Below, piece after piece: positions 4,730-5,012 of a DNA stretch of 5,012 nt. Numbering within the stretch: the first letter of the stretch is position 1; each line of letters starts with the position of its first letter. The notes beneath the pieces are model-generated. The model searched no databases, was not told the DNA's origin, and saw nothing but the letters and a program-made list of their open reading frames with translations. Position numbers and translations under genes: made by a program. This stretch comes from an uncultured Campylobacter sp. (GTDB taxonomy: Bacteria; Campylobacterota; Campylobacteria; Campylobacterales; Campylobacteraceae), in assembly GCF_937997595.1 (NCBI RefSeq), contig NZ_CALKTS010000250.1, forward strand, positions 1 through 5,012, read 5' to 3'.

Positions 4730-5012
4730 ATGTGGGTTCATATTTTCATCTTAATGATCGCATTCGTACTATTTGCGAATGCAAACGATGTAAGCGATAC
4801 GGAAATTCCTTTTGATTTAAAAATAGCTTTATGGAAAGCTAATGATAGGAAAGTAGTAAGAAGCAATCCTTCCGGTATGGTAGAAGGAGAAACCACTTTC
4901 AACGGAAAAACCGTTAGCTTTTGGCAAATAGATAGAAATGCAACGCTCAAAAAAGAGTATGAAGAGCATTTATCAAAAGAAAGAGACTTCTGCAACGACT
5001 TTTACGATGATC
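4730..5012 (+). CDS. Hypothetical secreted protein, second tandem copy (5' part only)
   Basis: The ATG at 4730 opens a frame that runs without a stop through the window end, giving 94 codons. By hand alignment the protein is a paralogue of the preceding gene: both have LK-x2-LWK-x2-D-[KR]-KVVR, TTFNGK, and then 25 identical residues ending FCNDFYDD. In the mature N-terminal part before that block I count 22 of 52 aligned positions identical. Residues 1-18 resemble a signal peptide with A16-N17-A18 before N19, but the n-region MWVH has no lysine or arginine, which is unusual. The start is only 8 bases after the upstream stop. The purine-rich stretch GGGGCGG (4721-4727) overlaps the end of that stop and may be a weak ribosome site, so translational coupling is likely. 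The function is unknown; it is presumably the same as that of its sister. Confidence 0.85.
   Translation, partial: MWVHIFILMIAFVLFANANDVSDTEIPFDLKIALWKANDRKVVRSNPSGMVEGETTFNGKTVSFWQIDRNATLKKEYEEHLSKERDFCNDFYDD
4937..5012 (+). repeat. 76-bp direct repeat, copy 2 (continues past window end)
   Basis: This is the second copy of the block at 4134-4209, 803 bp downstream and in the same reading frame, encoding residues 70-94 of the second paralogue. Identity is unbroken to the last base of the window, so the true repeat is probably longer. Confidence 0.97.

Noticed and set aside
4738..4995. Minus-strand open frame of 85 codons
   Set aside because: It is antisense to the second secreted paralogue, whose homology to the preceding gene proves the plus strand is coding.

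Overview
The window looks like chromosome of a Campylobacter or close relative (Campylobacterota), probably one of the more GC-rich oral-type species such as C. gracilis. This rests on the short epsilonproteobacterial form of PriA, on the abundance of AAATTT/AAAATTTT words, and on the pairing of a pseudopilin-like gene with priA. Species assignment is inference. All genes read on the + strand.

Layout. Bases 1-254 hold the 3' end of a probable type II secretion/competence pseudopilin gene. Four bases after its stop, priA (259-3063) encodes a primosomal helicase with every catalytic and zinc-binding motif intact. It is 934 residues long because of two low-complexity insertions. Insertion 1 (about residues 99-312) is a tandem hexapeptide array of consensus x-x-x-x-N-[S/F/L]. 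Insertion 2 (about 769-875) lies in the C-terminal domain and is rich in A-N-L/N-S/N-F. After a 133-bp gap come a small gene for an N-terminally membrane-anchored protein of unknown function (3197-3745), a 175-bp gap with a palindrome and a leader hairpin, a gene for a secreted protein of unknown function (3921-4721), and 8 bases later the start of a tandem paralogue of it (4730 to beyond the window end).

Main observations. First, the conserved N-[S/F/L] of both priA insertions is the translation of the DNA word RAATTY in one fixed codon phase. I count 23 RAATTY words in about 660 bp of insertion 1 and 12 in about 300 bp of insertion 2, against 8 in about 1360 bp of the helicase core. All 16 array serines next to asparagine use TCN codons and none uses AGY. 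The residue before asparagine varies (Q, R, K, I, P, L, E), but its codon almost always ends in A or G. This suggests the DNA word, not the peptide, is what is conserved. From memory, RAATTY is the methylation site of the C. jejuni transformation-linked methylase CtsM, and the neighbouring gene is pseudopilin-like, so a DNA-uptake or methylation role is a testable hypothesis.

Second, the two tandem secreted-protein genes are well diverged over their first 70 or so codons but share a 76-bp block with one silent difference. This is the signature of gene conversion or recombination between paralogues.

Working together: the first two genes are probably co-transcribed. The last two form a probable operon of secreted paralogues. 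No functional link between the halves of the window can be shown.
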